From Candidatus Sediminicultor secundus (GTDB lineage: Bacteria; Atribacterota; JS1; SB-45; 34-128), in NCBI GenBank assembly GCA_002849045.2, contig NCRO01000518.1, forward strand, positions 1 through 14,406: a stretch of 14,406 nt of DNA, in the 5' to 3' direction. Below, in pieces: positions 1 through 7,702 of the stretch; position 1 is the stretch's first letter; every line of letters starts with the position of its first letter. Made by a program: the position numbers and the translations under genes. A model generated the notes under the pieces. That model saw only the letters and a list, made by a program, of their open reading frames with translations. It ran no database searches and had not been told where the DNA came from.

Positions 1-53
1 TATTTTTCTTTGCTCTGCGGCTCTGCCGTCTCCCTCTATCTCTCTGTGTATGT
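1..53. other. Library-derived or unplaced sequence outside the adapter
   Basis: These bases lie outside the Nextera adapter that starts at 54, so they cannot be contiguous genomic sequence. They are pyrimidine-rich and have no open frame continuing the neighbouring gene. If an 8-nt index is assumed at 46-53, bases 17-45 match the Illumina P5 sequence at about 12 of 29 ungapped positions. That is only suggestive of an error-rich P5 stretch. Bases 1-16 remain unexplained. Confidence 0.6.
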
Positions 54-86
54 TCGTCGGCAGCGTCAGATGTGTATAAGAGACAG
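54..86 (+). other. Nextera read-1 adapter with transposon mosaic end (contamination)
   Basis: The 33 bases match exactly the Nextera read-1 oligonucleotide: TCGTCGGCAGCGTC at 54-67, followed by the 19-nt Tn5 mosaic end AGATGTGTATAAGAGACAG at 68-86. Genomic sequence begins at 87. This is a library construct and not a native transposon end. The left edge of the contig is therefore a tagmentation site inside the sugar isomerase gene. Confidence 0.98.
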
Positions 87-1086
87 GACTTATGCCCTCG
101 TTATTTATTAGGTCATGAATATTTTCAACACTTTGGATCATTTCTTCAATTTTTGGTTTAAGATTGTGACACTGGTCTATCATATAAGCTATATTCGCTT
201 TTATTCCATCCTCTTCTGCTGATACCAATTCGTTGAAAATAAGGAAAAATTCATAAGGATTTATAGAACCAACCGTAAGGTCATCATCAGCATATTTCTT
301 ATTATTAAAATGGAATCCTCCCAACTTTCCCTCATCTAAAAGATAGGCTACTATCTGTTCTATATTGGTACCTAAAGCATGATGCCCCAAATCGACCAAT
401 ACCATTGCCCTATTACCCAGTTTCATACACAGATTATATGCCATACCCCAATCAGCAATCTCGGTATTATAAAAAGCCGGTTCAAAGAATTTATATTCTA
501 TAAGTATGCGCATATCATCTGGTAAATTATCGTAAATCTCTTTCAAGCTATCTTCCAATCTGTGCTTTCTCTCTCTCATATCGTCCTGTCCGGGATAATT
601 GGTTCCATCACCTAACCAAAGAGAAATATCCTTAGATTTAAGTGTCTTAGCAATTTCTATACACTCCAGAACATGATTAATGGCTTTTTTCCTCACTTTT
701 CTATCAGGATTACAAAGACTCCCCAATTTATAATCCTGGTCCTGAAATAAATTAGGATTTATTGCTCCCGGTTTTATTCCCAAAGAGAGAGAATATTCTA
801 AAAGAGCATTCCAATTATCAGTCATATCCCAAGGGATATGTAAAGCCACAGATGGGCATATACCGGTTACCTTATGTACTTCTGCTGCGTCCTGGATTTT
901 TTCTTTTACACTCTTGGCAGCTCCTTTTTGCTTAAAAATTGCAAAACGTGTTCCTGAATCTGAATAACCCCAACTTGGAGTTTCAATCTTTAATGCCTTT
1001 AACTTTTTCTCGACTTTACTTACATTAACTCCCTTTTCTTCCAAAGAGGACTTCAAAATTTTATAACTTGCTTTATAATCTCTCAT
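87..1086 (-). CDS. rhaI: RhaI-type sugar (L-rhamnose) isomerase, 3' end missing
   Basis: A cytoplasmic aldose-ketose isomerase with a xylose-isomerase-like TIM barrel and two divalent metals. The 333 visible codons carry the family block [11 protein letters not shown] (157-167) and all expected metal ligands. These are E197, D232, H259 and D304 for the structural site and H235, D267 and D269 for the catalytic site. They sit at a nearly constant offset of 22 from the Pseudomonas stutzeri enzyme as I recall it. About 75 C-terminal residues are missing because the contig ends at an adapter. It is last in the transporter operon, behind the PfkB kinase. The start is uncertain: ATG at 1086 has its SD about 25 nt away, whereas an in-frame ATG at 1110 sits only 1-2 nt after AGGAGG. 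P. stutzeri-type enzymes act on several aldoses, so the true substrate may not be rhamnose. Confidence 0.9.
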
Positions 1087-1110
1087 TTTAATCAGGATAA
1101 ATAACCCCAT

Positions 1111-1119
1111 TCCTCCTTT
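1111..1119 (-). promoter_or_regulatory. Shine-Dalgarno of the isomerase gene, unusual spacing
   Basis: The minus strand reads AAAGGAGGA here. The nearest in-frame ATG (1110) follows almost immediately, and the next one (1086) is 25 nt away. Neither spacing is ideal, so the translation start of the isomerase remains open. No GTG or TTG lies at the usual 5-9 nt. Confidence 0.6.
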
Positions 1120-1147
1120 CTTTAGAATATATTTTTTGTTTTCTATT

Positions 1148-2086
1148 TTATTGTAAATGATTTTTTAGAAACTCCTCCACTTCTTTGCGATAGGGCATAG
1201 CAGGAGCAGTACCAATTTTGGTTACGTTGAGACTAGCGACAGCATTAGCAAAATAAGTCGCTTCCACCAAGCTCTTTCCTTCTGAAAGAGTAATAGCTAA
1301 GCCGCCATTAAAAGCATCTCCTGCTCCTGTAGAATCTACAATCTTTACTTCTTCGAAAGTAGGTACATGAGTAGTTTCTTTAGAATTTACTACTAAAGCT
1401 CCTTCTTTACCTAAGGTAACAACAACATCTTTTACTCCAGCAGATATAATTTCCTTGGCAGCTTTTTCAGCTTCTTCAACTGTATTAACATTTCGATTAG
1501 TAATTAGTTCCAGCTCACTTCTATTGGGAGTAATTAAAGATACTTTCTGTAAAATATTTTTCTCTAACTTCTGCCCCGGGGCAGGATTAAGAATGGAAAT
1601 AGTATTATTAGACTTATAAACTAATTTTATAACATATTCTACAATTTCCACCGGAATTTCTAATTGCAACAGTACTACATCTGCACTCACAATGATATCT
1701 CTTGCACTTTCTACTAATGGAATATCTATTTCCATATTAGACCCAGGAGCTACCACTATCATATTTTCAGCAGTTTTATCATCTACTAAAATAAAAGCCA
1801 TACCCGTGTGCTGAGTTTTGCTTACTTTAAGATAATCAATGTTAATTTTCTCTTTAATAAAATTATTCCTGGCAACCTCGCCAAAATAATCTGCCCCTAT
1901 ACAACCTACAAAACAAACTTCAGCACCTAATCTTGCTGCTGCTACAGCCTGGTTAGAGCCTTTTCCTCCGGGACCTAATTTAAATGGCCCTCCTAAAACG
2001 GTCTCTCCATGTTTTGGAAGCCAGGGAGTCTTGGACATTAAATCTGTATTATAACTTCCTACAATTACAATCTTACTTTTTTTCAA
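1148..2086 (-). CDS. rbsK: Ribokinase-family (PfkB) sugar kinase
   Basis: A 312-residue cytoplasmic kinase that transfers phosphate from ATP to a sugar hydroxyl. The N-terminal strand and glycine turn [10 protein letters not shown], the substrate motif GGKGSNQA (about residues 40-47) and the C-terminal PfkB signature [12 protein letters not shown] (about 251-262, catalytic Asp about 256) are all intact. Length is normal for ribokinases. I place the start at TTG 2086, not at the in-frame TTG at 2101, because the latter lies inside the SD GGAGGTGAT. From 2086 the SD spacing is 8 nt. The gene follows the second permease by 15 nt and precedes the isomerase. Overall resemblance is to RbsK, but PfkB kinases change substrate easily. 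With a RhaI-type isomerase next door, a ketose produced by that enzyme is a plausible substrate (inference). Confidence 0.88.
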   Translation of the reverse strand: MKKSKIVIVGSYNTDLMSKTPWLPKHGETVLGGPFKLGPGGKGSNQAVAAARLGAEVCFVGCIGADYFGEVARNNFIKEKINIDYLKVSKTQHTGMAFILVDDKTAENMIVVAPGSNMEIDIPLVESARDIIVSADVVLLQLEIPVEIVEYVIKLVYKSNNTISILNPAPGQKLEKNILQKVSLITPNRSELELITNRNVNTVEEAEKAAKEIISAGVKDVVVTLGKEGALVVNSKETTHVPTFEEVKIVDSTGAGDAFNGGLAITLSEGKSLVEATYFANAVASLNVTKIGTAPAMPYRKEVEEFLKNHLQ

Positions 2087-2090
2087 ATAA

Positions 2091-2099
2091 ATCACCTCC
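2091..2099 (-). promoter_or_regulatory. Strong Shine-Dalgarno that sets the kinase start
   Basis: The minus strand reads GGAGGTGAT, nearly the full complement of the 16S rRNA 3' end, 8 nt before TTG at 2086 when counted from GGAGG. It sits directly after the permease stop codon (2102-2104) and overlaps the more upstream in-frame TTG, ruling that one out as the real start. Confidence 0.85.
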
Positions 2100-2101
2100 A
2101 A

Positions 2102-2965
2102 CTATCCTTTTACCGCTCCAAAGGTTAAGCCCCTTACTAAATATTTCTGGAAAAATACTACCAAAATAACTCCAGGAATAATTGCAAGCAGAGAAAGAGC
2201 CGATAATTCTCCCCATTGAATTCCGTGACCCCCAATTAATTCCGAAAGAACTACCGGTAGAGTTCTCACATTTGCTCTGGTAAACATAAGAGCAAAAAGA
2301 AATTCATTCCAGGCAAAAACAAATACAAATAACGCTGACACCACCACTCCAGGAATTATTAAGGGAAGGGTAACCTTCCGAAAAGCCCCAAAACGAGAAT
2401 ACCCATCCACTAAAGCCGCTGACTCAATCTCCTCGGGTAGGTCTTCTATAAATCCTTTAATAAGCCATATAGCAAAGGGTAAGTTAATTAAGAAATAAGA
2501 CCATATTAAAGCAATATAAGTATCAACTATCTTTAAATACCTGAAAATAATAAACAGCGGTAATACGGCAATTATGGGTGGGGCAAAGAGCAGAGAAAGC
2601 ACAAAGAAAGATAAATTTGGACCTCCAAATTTAAATCTTCCTAATCCATAACCGGCAAAAAGAGCAAGGATTACCACTAAAACAGTACCAATACAAGCTA
2701 CAATAAGACTATCCACTACTCCTTTGGAACCTCCCAAAGAAAGAGCACTGGTAAAGTTTTCAAAACTAAAATTATTAACCCAAAAAATAGGAGGAAAATG
2801 AAAAAATTCTCCTTTTTCTTTAAAAGCCCCTATAAAAATCCAATAGATAGGAAAACCAAAAAGAACAACAAAAAAAGTAAGTAATAAGTTTTGAAATAAA
2901 CTGTTTAACTTTTTTCTTTTTTCTCTTTGTCTAAATTTTTCAATTTTTTTATCATTCATATTCAT
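2102..2965 (-). CDS. Carbohydrate ABC transporter permease, MalG type
   Basis: An inner-membrane subunit of a CUT1-type sugar importer, 287 residues, with about six hydrophobic helices. The first is at about residues 25-50, after a basic cytoplasmic N-terminus. The EAA loop that contacts the ATPases reads EEIESAALVDGYSRFGAFRK and is followed by VTLPLIIPG, in the usual place about 100 residues before the C-terminus. The ATG at 2965 is preceded by AGGAGG at 9 nt spacing. This SD lies within the last codons of the upstream permease, whose TAA directly abuts the ATG, so the two are probably translationally coupled. It pairs with that permease to form the membrane channel. Substrate cannot be inferred from the permease alone. 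Confidence 0.93.
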   Translation of the reverse strand: MNMNDKKIEKFRQREKRKKLNSLFQNLLLTFFVVLFGFPIYWIFIGAFKEKGEFFHFPPIFWVNNFSFENFTSALSLGGSKGVVDSLIVACIGTVLVVILALFAGYGLGRFKFGGPNLSFFVLSLLFAPPIIAVLPLFIIFRYLKIVDTYIALIWSYFLINLPFAIWLIKGFIEDLPEEIESAALVDGYSRFGAFRKVTLPLIIPGVVVSALFVFVFAWNEFLFALMFTRANVRTLPVVLSELIGGHGIQWGELSALSLLAIIPGVILVVFFQKYLVRGLTFGAVKG

Positions 2966-3859
2966 TTATACTCTCCTCCTTTGCATAACCTTTCTCACAA
3001 AGATCATAGCTATAACAGTCATTATTATTAATTGAACTAACGCCAAGGCTGAAGTGTAACCAACTCTCCAATATTTTACCCAGCTTACATAAGTGTATAA
3101 ACTAAGTGTTTCTGTTGCAATGCCAGGGCCTCCTCCAGTGAGAATATAAACTGGATCAAAAATTTTAAAAATCCAAATAGTTCTAAAAAGTACTACCAAA
3201 ACAAACATAGGACGAAGAAGAGGCAGGGTAATACGCCAGAAGGTCTGCCATCCTGTAGCGCCATCTACATCGGTAGCTTCATATACTTGACGAGGTATAG
3301 ACTGTAAGCCTGCAAGTAAAATTAAAGTAACAAAGGGGGTCCACTGCCAGGTATCAACTAAAAATATTGAAAATAAGGCTAATTTTGGATCAGCAATCCA
3401 AGATGAACCAGCTCCTCCTATAAGTCGAATTATATAATTTAATGGACCATAATGTTCATGATATATGATTCTCCAATTAAATCCCAAAACTACCGGGGTA
3501 ACCATTATTGGTAAAGCTAAAATGGTTATAGCGAGTTTTTTAAATCTAAAATTCCTATTAAGAAGAAAGGCGAGAATTAAACCCAAAACAGATTGGGTAA
3601 TTATTCCTGCTATCATCAATACTGAAGTATTTTTAAAAGCATTCCAAAATCTTAAGTCTTTAAAAACTAATCCGAAATTATAAAACCAGGCAAATCTTGG
3701 AGGAGCAGGAACTGTAAGATTCCAATCAAAGAAGCTTGAATAGAGCAAAAATCCCAAAGGTCCCACAACAGTAACCACCAGGATAATAATTGAAGGCAAA
3801 GTTATCCTTTTTGCAAAATTATTTCTTCCTATTAAAACATTTGTTGATATTTCTTTCAT
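2966..3859 (-). CDS. Carbohydrate ABC transporter permease, MalF/UgpA type
   Basis: Second membrane subunit of the importer, 297 residues, with about six membrane spans. The first is at about residues 20-42, after a short polar N-terminus. The EAA-type coupling loop reads YEATDVDGATGWQTFWRI, followed by TLPLLRPM. The C-terminus RKVMQRRRV is basic and cytoplasmic. The ATG at 3859 is preceded by GAGGGATTAAG, a moderate SD with about 7 nt spacing. It lies between the solute-binding protein gene (88 nt upstream, with a hairpin in the gap) and the second permease. It lacks the large extra N-terminal domain of enterobacterial MalF, which is normal for most CUT1 systems. Confidence 0.93.
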   Translation of the reverse strand: MKEISTNVLIGRNNFAKRITLPSIIILVVTVVGPLGFLLYSSFFDWNLTVPAPPRFAWFYNFGLVFKDLRFWNAFKNTSVLMIAGIITQSVLGLILAFLLNRNFRFKKLAITILALPIMVTPVVLGFNWRIIYHEHYGPLNYIIRLIGGAGSSWIADPKLALFSIFLVDTWQWTPFVTLILLAGLQSIPRQVYEATDVDGATGWQTFWRITLPLLRPMFVLVVLFRTIWIFKIFDPVYILTGGGPGIATETLSLYTYVSWVKYWRVGYTSALALVQLIIMTVIAMIFVRKVMQRRRV

Positions 3860-3890
3860 CTTAATCCCTCTTTCTCACTTGAAATTTAAT

Positions 3891-3917
3891 AGGGGAACGA
3901 GAACCTCCCGTTCCCCT
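3891..3917 (-). terminator. Intercistronic hairpin between binding protein and permease genes
   Basis: AGGGGAACG at 3891-3899 pairs perfectly with CGTTCCCCT at 3909-3917, a 9-bp G+C-rich stem with a 9-nt loop. It stands out in an A+T-rich operon. On the transcribed strand it is followed by ATTAAATTTC and not a U-run, so it is probably a partial terminator or a 3'-end protector. Such a structure would keep binding protein mRNA more abundant than permease mRNA, as known for other ABC operons (inference). Confidence 0.7.
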
Positions 3918-3947
3918 AAAAACATAAAACAATTCAAGCTCTAACCC

Positions 3948-5381
3948 TTAATCGATTAATCCAACCTCTTTCCAGCTCTGTAAAAGATCTCCGTAAATTC
4001 TTATCTGGTTGGCTCTTCCTAACCTATCAGTTATACTATCCCATTCTTTGGCTACAGCATCAAGGGCTTCTTTTGGTGATAATGCTTTTGTGTAAGCTTT
4101 CCCAAGATTTAGTTCTAATACATCAATATATTCTGCAGAACCAGGAAGACTTAAATCTGGGAAACCGTAAGTTAAATTGTTATCAATGGCTGCCAAATAT
4201 TCTAATGCCTCTTTTTCTGGTGCAAATCCTGAAAAAGCTCCCGGATTATTGAAATGAGATTTCCTATATGGGTCAAGACCGGTATCTGGAGTGGAAACAT
4301 CATCAATAGAAAAATCATCGGAAAGAAGTTTGGCAACATAGAACGCTTCCTCTGGATGCTTGCTTGCGCTTGATACGGCTATAACCCTGCCACAAGGCAT
4401 AGGAGCACGATATACTAATTCTCCATCTTTCATAACGCCGGGAACATGGGTAACACCAAGATTTCCTACAATTTTTGATTGAGTAGGATCATTGCCTTTC
4501 TTCCAGTTGCAGGGCCACTGTAAGCACATAGCTATTCTCCCTAAAACTAAAGCGTCTTTTAATTCATCATATCCATAAGCAAGAACGTCGGGTGGACAAT
4601 ATGGCAGAGAATCTACCAATCTTTGAAGAGCAATTACTCCTCCCTCTGAATTTATTGCTGGATTCATCTCTCTATCAAAATATGTCCCTCCTCGACTGGC
4701 AAACTCTGCTAACCACCAGGCAAAGGCAAAACCACCTCTTTGGGCTAAGAAAGCAAAACCATAAAAATCTTCATCCAATTTCTTTCCGGCTAATGTTTCT
4801 CCGCTCTTTCTGGTAAAAAAGTTAGCAATGTCTAACATTTCATCCCAGGTCTCTGGAGGATTAAGCTCTTTGTTATACATTTTTTTAAAATTACTTTTTT
4901 CTGTAGCATCATTGAATATATCTTTACGGAAATAGAGACTTAAAACATCGCCATCATAAGGAAGAGTATATAGTGTGCCAGCATAGTAGTCGTACAACTT
5001 TAAGAAGCCTTCAGCGATATCATCTAAATGAGGATCATATTTTTCCGCATATTCATCTAAAGGTTTAAGATAACCCATCCCCGCAAATTCACCCAGATAC
5101 ATAGGAAAAAGTACGATTAAATCATAAGCACCTGTACCGGCAACAAATTCGCTTTTTAGCTTTTCATATACATTCCCAAAAGGTGCAGTAACTAATTCTA
5201 CAGTAATCCCTGCCTTTGCAAATTCATCAGCATACCATTCAAAAGGACGGGCATTATGTCCTGCATCACAAAAAGCAGTAATCGTTACATCGTCAAATTT
5301 TGTTTGACCTTGAACCAGCATAGAGCAAGAAAAAACTAACAACAATGAAGCAACTAAAATAAACAAATATACTTTTCTCAT
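3948..5381 (-). CDS. Extracellular solute-binding protein of a sugar ABC importer
   Basis: A 477-residue family 1 (CUT1-type) substrate-binding protein. The N-terminus MRKVYLFILVASLLLVF is a clear export signal. It is followed by S18-C19, so lipidation at C19 is possible (VFSC, with an unusual Phe at -2). Alternatively, signal peptidase I may cut near VQG-Q26. The mature part opens with the strand DVTITAFCDAG and continues with the two-lobe pattern of sugar-binding proteins (YDLIVLFP, YTLPYDGDVLSLYFRKD, Trp-rich middle). The ATG at 5381 has AGGAGG 7 nt upstream. It lies between the second ATPase gene and the permeases, so it supplies substrate to that importer. It is long for the family, and the ligand is unknown. 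Confidence 0.92.
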   Translation of the reverse strand: MRKVYLFILVASLLLVFSCSMLVQGQTKFDDVTITAFCDAGHNARPFEWYADEFAKAGITVELVTAPFGNVYEKLKSEFVAGTGAYDLIVLFPMYLGEFAGMGYLKPLDEYAEKYDPHLDDIAEGFLKLYDYYAGTLYTLPYDGDVLSLYFRKDIFNDATEKSNFKKMYNKELNPPETWDEMLDIANFFTRKSGETLAGKKLDEDFYGFAFLAQRGGFAFAWWLAEFASRGGTYFDREMNPAINSEGGVIALQRLVDSLPYCPPDVLAYGYDELKDALVLGRIAMCLQWPCNWKKGNDPTQSKIVGNLGVTHVPGVMKDGELVYRAPMPCGRVIAVSSASKHPEEAFYVAKLLSDDFSIDDVSTPDTGLDPYRKSHFNNPGAFSGFAPEKEALEYLAAIDNNLTYGFPDLSLPGSAEYIDVLELNLGKAYTKALSPKEALDAVAKEWDSITDRLGRANQIRIYGDLLQSWKEVGLID

Positions 5382-5433
5382 TATTAAACCTCCTAAAAAA
5401 ATAATTAGATTTTTAAAAAAATTAAATACTTTG

Positions 5434-5444
5434 TCACCTCCTTT
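5434..5444 (-). promoter_or_regulatory. Perfect Shine-Dalgarno without a usable start codon
   Basis: The minus strand reads AAAGGAGGTGA, an 11-nt perfect complement of the usual 16S rRNA 3' end. It lies in the 69-nt gap between the ATPase stop and the binding protein start. No ATG, GTG or TTG follows at a normal distance. A GTG overlaps the motif and would open only a 10-codon frame. The real SD of the binding protein gene is a separate AGGAGG nearer its ATG. Confidence 0.6.
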
Positions 5445-5450
5445 TACTTT

Positions 5451-6578
5451 TTATTTTGTGGACTTGGAGTAATTTGGTTTAATTCTTTCTCCGGTAGTGG
5501 GATTAAATATAAGAATTTTCTCTAAATCAAAGGTAATATTAACTTTTTCCCCTAATTTAAAAGAATATCCCGGACTAAGCTCAACTCTAATTAAAGCATC
5601 TCCAATTTGCACTGTTAATATGCCGGATTCACCGATATCTTCGAAGATATATACTTCTCCACTAATGATTTGATTTTCGCCAGGTTTAGAAATATAAATA
5701 TAAATTGGTCTAATCCCCAGCATTATCTCAGTGTCATCTCCCTTATAAAACTTTTCTATAGAATCTTTATAATTTTCAGGAATCTTTAATTTTTGATTAT
5801 ATAATTTTGCCATATAATCATTTTTTCCTCTTATTAGAGTGGCTTTTATAAAATTCATCGGCGGTTCTCCAACAAAATCTGCCACAAAAAGGTTCTCAGG
5901 ATACTCATATACTTCTTCTGGCGTTCCAATTTGTTGCAAAACACCAAAATTTAAAATTGCTATTCTGTCAGCCAAAGCTAAGGCTTCTAATTGATCATGG
6001 GTAACAAAAAGCATAGTAAGGTTCTGAGTTTTTTGAATTCTTTTTATCTGTATTCTAAATTCCGTTCTTTGTTGGGTATCTAAATGAGAAAGCGGTTCAT
6101 CTAAAAGATAAAGAGAGGCGGGTCGTATCAATGCACGTGCTAAAGATGTCCGCTGTTGATGTCCTCCACTTACTTCAGAAGGAAGTTTATCTAAAGCATT
6201 AGTAATATCAAGCATATCAGCCATTTTCTTGACCTCTTTTCTAACCTCTTGATCTTTCCTACCTCTTATACGAAGAGGAAAGGCGATATTTTCAAAAAGA
6301 CTAAGATGAGGATATAAAGCATAAGTTTCAAAAGCTAAAGCAATATTTCTTTCCTTTGCAGATAACCAATTTATGATTTCTCCATCAAGATAAATTTCTC
6401 CTTTAGTTATATCCTCTATGCCGGCAATCATCCTAAGAGTAGACGATTTACCACAACCCGAGGGACCCAATATAGCTAAAAGTTCCCCACTTTTAAGAGA
6501 TAAACTCACATCTTTTACGGCTTCCACAGTTCCTTGCACATAGTACTTGTATACACTTTTTAGTTCTAATTTTTCCAC
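5451..6578 (-). CDS. ABC transporter ATPase, MalK/UgpC-like, with Q-loop Glu
   Basis: A cytoplasmic ATP-hydrolysing subunit, 375 residues: ABC domain (about 1-240) plus a C-terminal OB-fold regulatory (TOBE) region, as in MalK. Visible motifs are Walker A GPSGCGKSS (38-46), signature VSGGHQQR (136-143), Walker B LYLLDE (156-161, catalytic E161), D-loop SHLD (164-167) and switch H194. Two departures stand out. The Q-loop position is Glu (E84 in AFETYALYPH), and the signature Gln is His (H140). GTG at 6578 has AGGAGG 7 nt upstream, and the TAG stop of the preceding ATPase gene is part of that SD. Paired with the other ATPase of this operon, it probably forms a heterodimer like rhizobial GlpS/GlpT (inference from family knowledge). 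Confidence 0.93.
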   Translation of the reverse strand: MEKLELKSVYKYYVQGTVEAVKDVSLSLKSGELLAILGPSGCGKSSTLRMIAGIEDITKGEIYLDGEIINWLSAKERNIALAFETYALYPHLSLFENIAFPLRIRGRKDQEVRKEVKKMADMLDITNALDKLPSEVSGGHQQRTSLARALIRPASLYLLDEPLSHLDTQQRTEFRIQIKRIQKTQNLTMLFVTHDQLEALALADRIAILNFGVLQQIGTPEEVYEYPENLFVADFVGEPPMNFIKATLIRGKNDYMAKLYNQKLKIPENYKDSIEKFYKGDDTEIMLGIRPIYIYISKPGENQIISGEVYIFEDIGESGILTVQIGDALIRVELSPGYSFKLGEKVNITFDLEKILIFNPTTGERIKPNYSKSTK

Positions 6579-6589
6579 AATTTTACCTC

Positions 6590-7687
6590 CTAGAAAATTC
6601 TATTTCCTGAAATAGCATTGAAGAAATCAAGTTTCTCCTCTTTAAAATCTACGGATATCTTTTCCCCCAAAGAAACTTTAAAGGACTTATCTTCTCTAAT
6701 TTTAACAATGGTATTATTCAGCTTAATTGAAATTATATTATAATGTCCTAAAATTTCACTCATGTACACTTCTATGTTGAGAATTTTCGCATTTTCCTTT
6801 TGTTTTAAATAACAATGCAAATCAAAAGGCCTTATTCCGATAATTAATTTCTCTTGATTAATTTTTGATAAAAGTTCATCAGCCAAAGATTTCGATAAAG
6901 ATATGGATACATTTCCAACCTGGAAAAAATATTGTCCCTCTTTTGCTTTTAAAATTCCTTCGATTAGATTTGTGGGAGGTTCTCCCAATAAATTTGCCAC
7001 AAAAATATTCGCTGGCTTGTTGAAAATCTCTTGTGGAGTACCAATCTGCTGAGTAACTCCCTTATTTAGAATAAGAACTTTATCACCCAGGGAAAGCGCT
7101 TCTCTGAAATCGTGGGTTACATATAATATGTTCATTTTATGTATATGTTGAATCCTCTTAAATTCTCCTCGCATTTGATACCTTAATTTTGCATCTAAAT
7201 GAGCTATAGGCTCGTCCATTAAATATTCATTTGCTCTTTTTACCAATGATCTGGCTAAAACTGTCCTCTGCTTCTGACCTCCACTGATCATAGAAGGAAG
7301 TCTTAAAAGGAGTTCTTCAATTTGCAAAAGACGAGCAATCTCTCTTACTTTTTTGTCAATTTCATCTTTGGGCAGATGTATAGCCTTTAAAGGTGAGCTA
7401 ATATTTTCATAAACAGTCAAATGAGGGTAAAGTGCATAATCTTCAAAAACCATAGACACATTTCTATCCTTAGGTTCCAGATTATTTACTAACTTGTTTT
7501 TGAGAAATATTTTTCCCTTTGTAATCTCTTCTAATCCGCTAATCAATTTAAGTGTAGTGGTTTTCCCTGCTCCTGAAGGTCCGAGGATAACGAATAGTTC
7601 TTCTTCTTCACAGGAAAAGTTTAGATTTTTAATAGCTTCATTTTTTCCATAGTTTTTATAGACATTTTCTAATCTTAAAACTTCCAT
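6590..7687 (-). CDS. ABC transporter ATPase, second MalK/UgpC-like subunit, with Q-loop Glu
   Basis: A 365-residue ABC ATPase with C-terminal TOBE-like region. Motifs are Walker A GPSGAGKT (36-43), signature ISGGQKQR (134-141), Walker B EYLMDE (154-159, catalytic E159), D-loop AHLD and switch H192. As in its neighbour, the Q-loop Gln is replaced by Glu (E82 in VFEDYALYPH), and the D-loop has His where SNLD is usual. The two ATPases share the same layout but differ along their whole length, so they are not a recent duplication. ATG at 7687 has AGGAGG 5 nt upstream. The stop codon lies 11 nt from the next ATPase start, which suggests coupled translation and equal stoichiometry. CUT1 importers usually have one ATPase gene acting as a homodimer. 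Confidence 0.93.
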   Translation of the reverse strand: MEVLRLENVYKNYGKNEAIKNLNFSCEEEELFVILGPSGAGKTTTLKLISGLEEITKGKIFLKNKLVNNLEPKDRNVSMVFEDYALYPHLTVYENISSPLKAIHLPKDEIDKKVREIARLLQIEELLLRLPSMISGGQKQRTVLARSLVKRANEYLMDEPIAHLDAKLRYQMRGEFKRIQHIHKMNILYVTHDFREALSLGDKVLILNKGVTQQIGTPQEIFNKPANIFVANLLGEPPTNLIEGILKAKEGQYFFQVGNVSISLSKSLADELLSKINQEKLIIGIRPFDLHCYLKQKENAKILNIEVYMSEILGHYNIISIKLNNTIVKIREDKSFKVSLGEKISVDFKEEKLDFFNAISGNRIF

Positions 7688-7702
7688 TCTTGCCTCCTAA
7701 AA

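Noticed and set aside
68..86. Tn5-like transposon end
   Set aside because: It is the engineered hyperactive mosaic end joined to the read-1 primer sequence, so it is library adapter.
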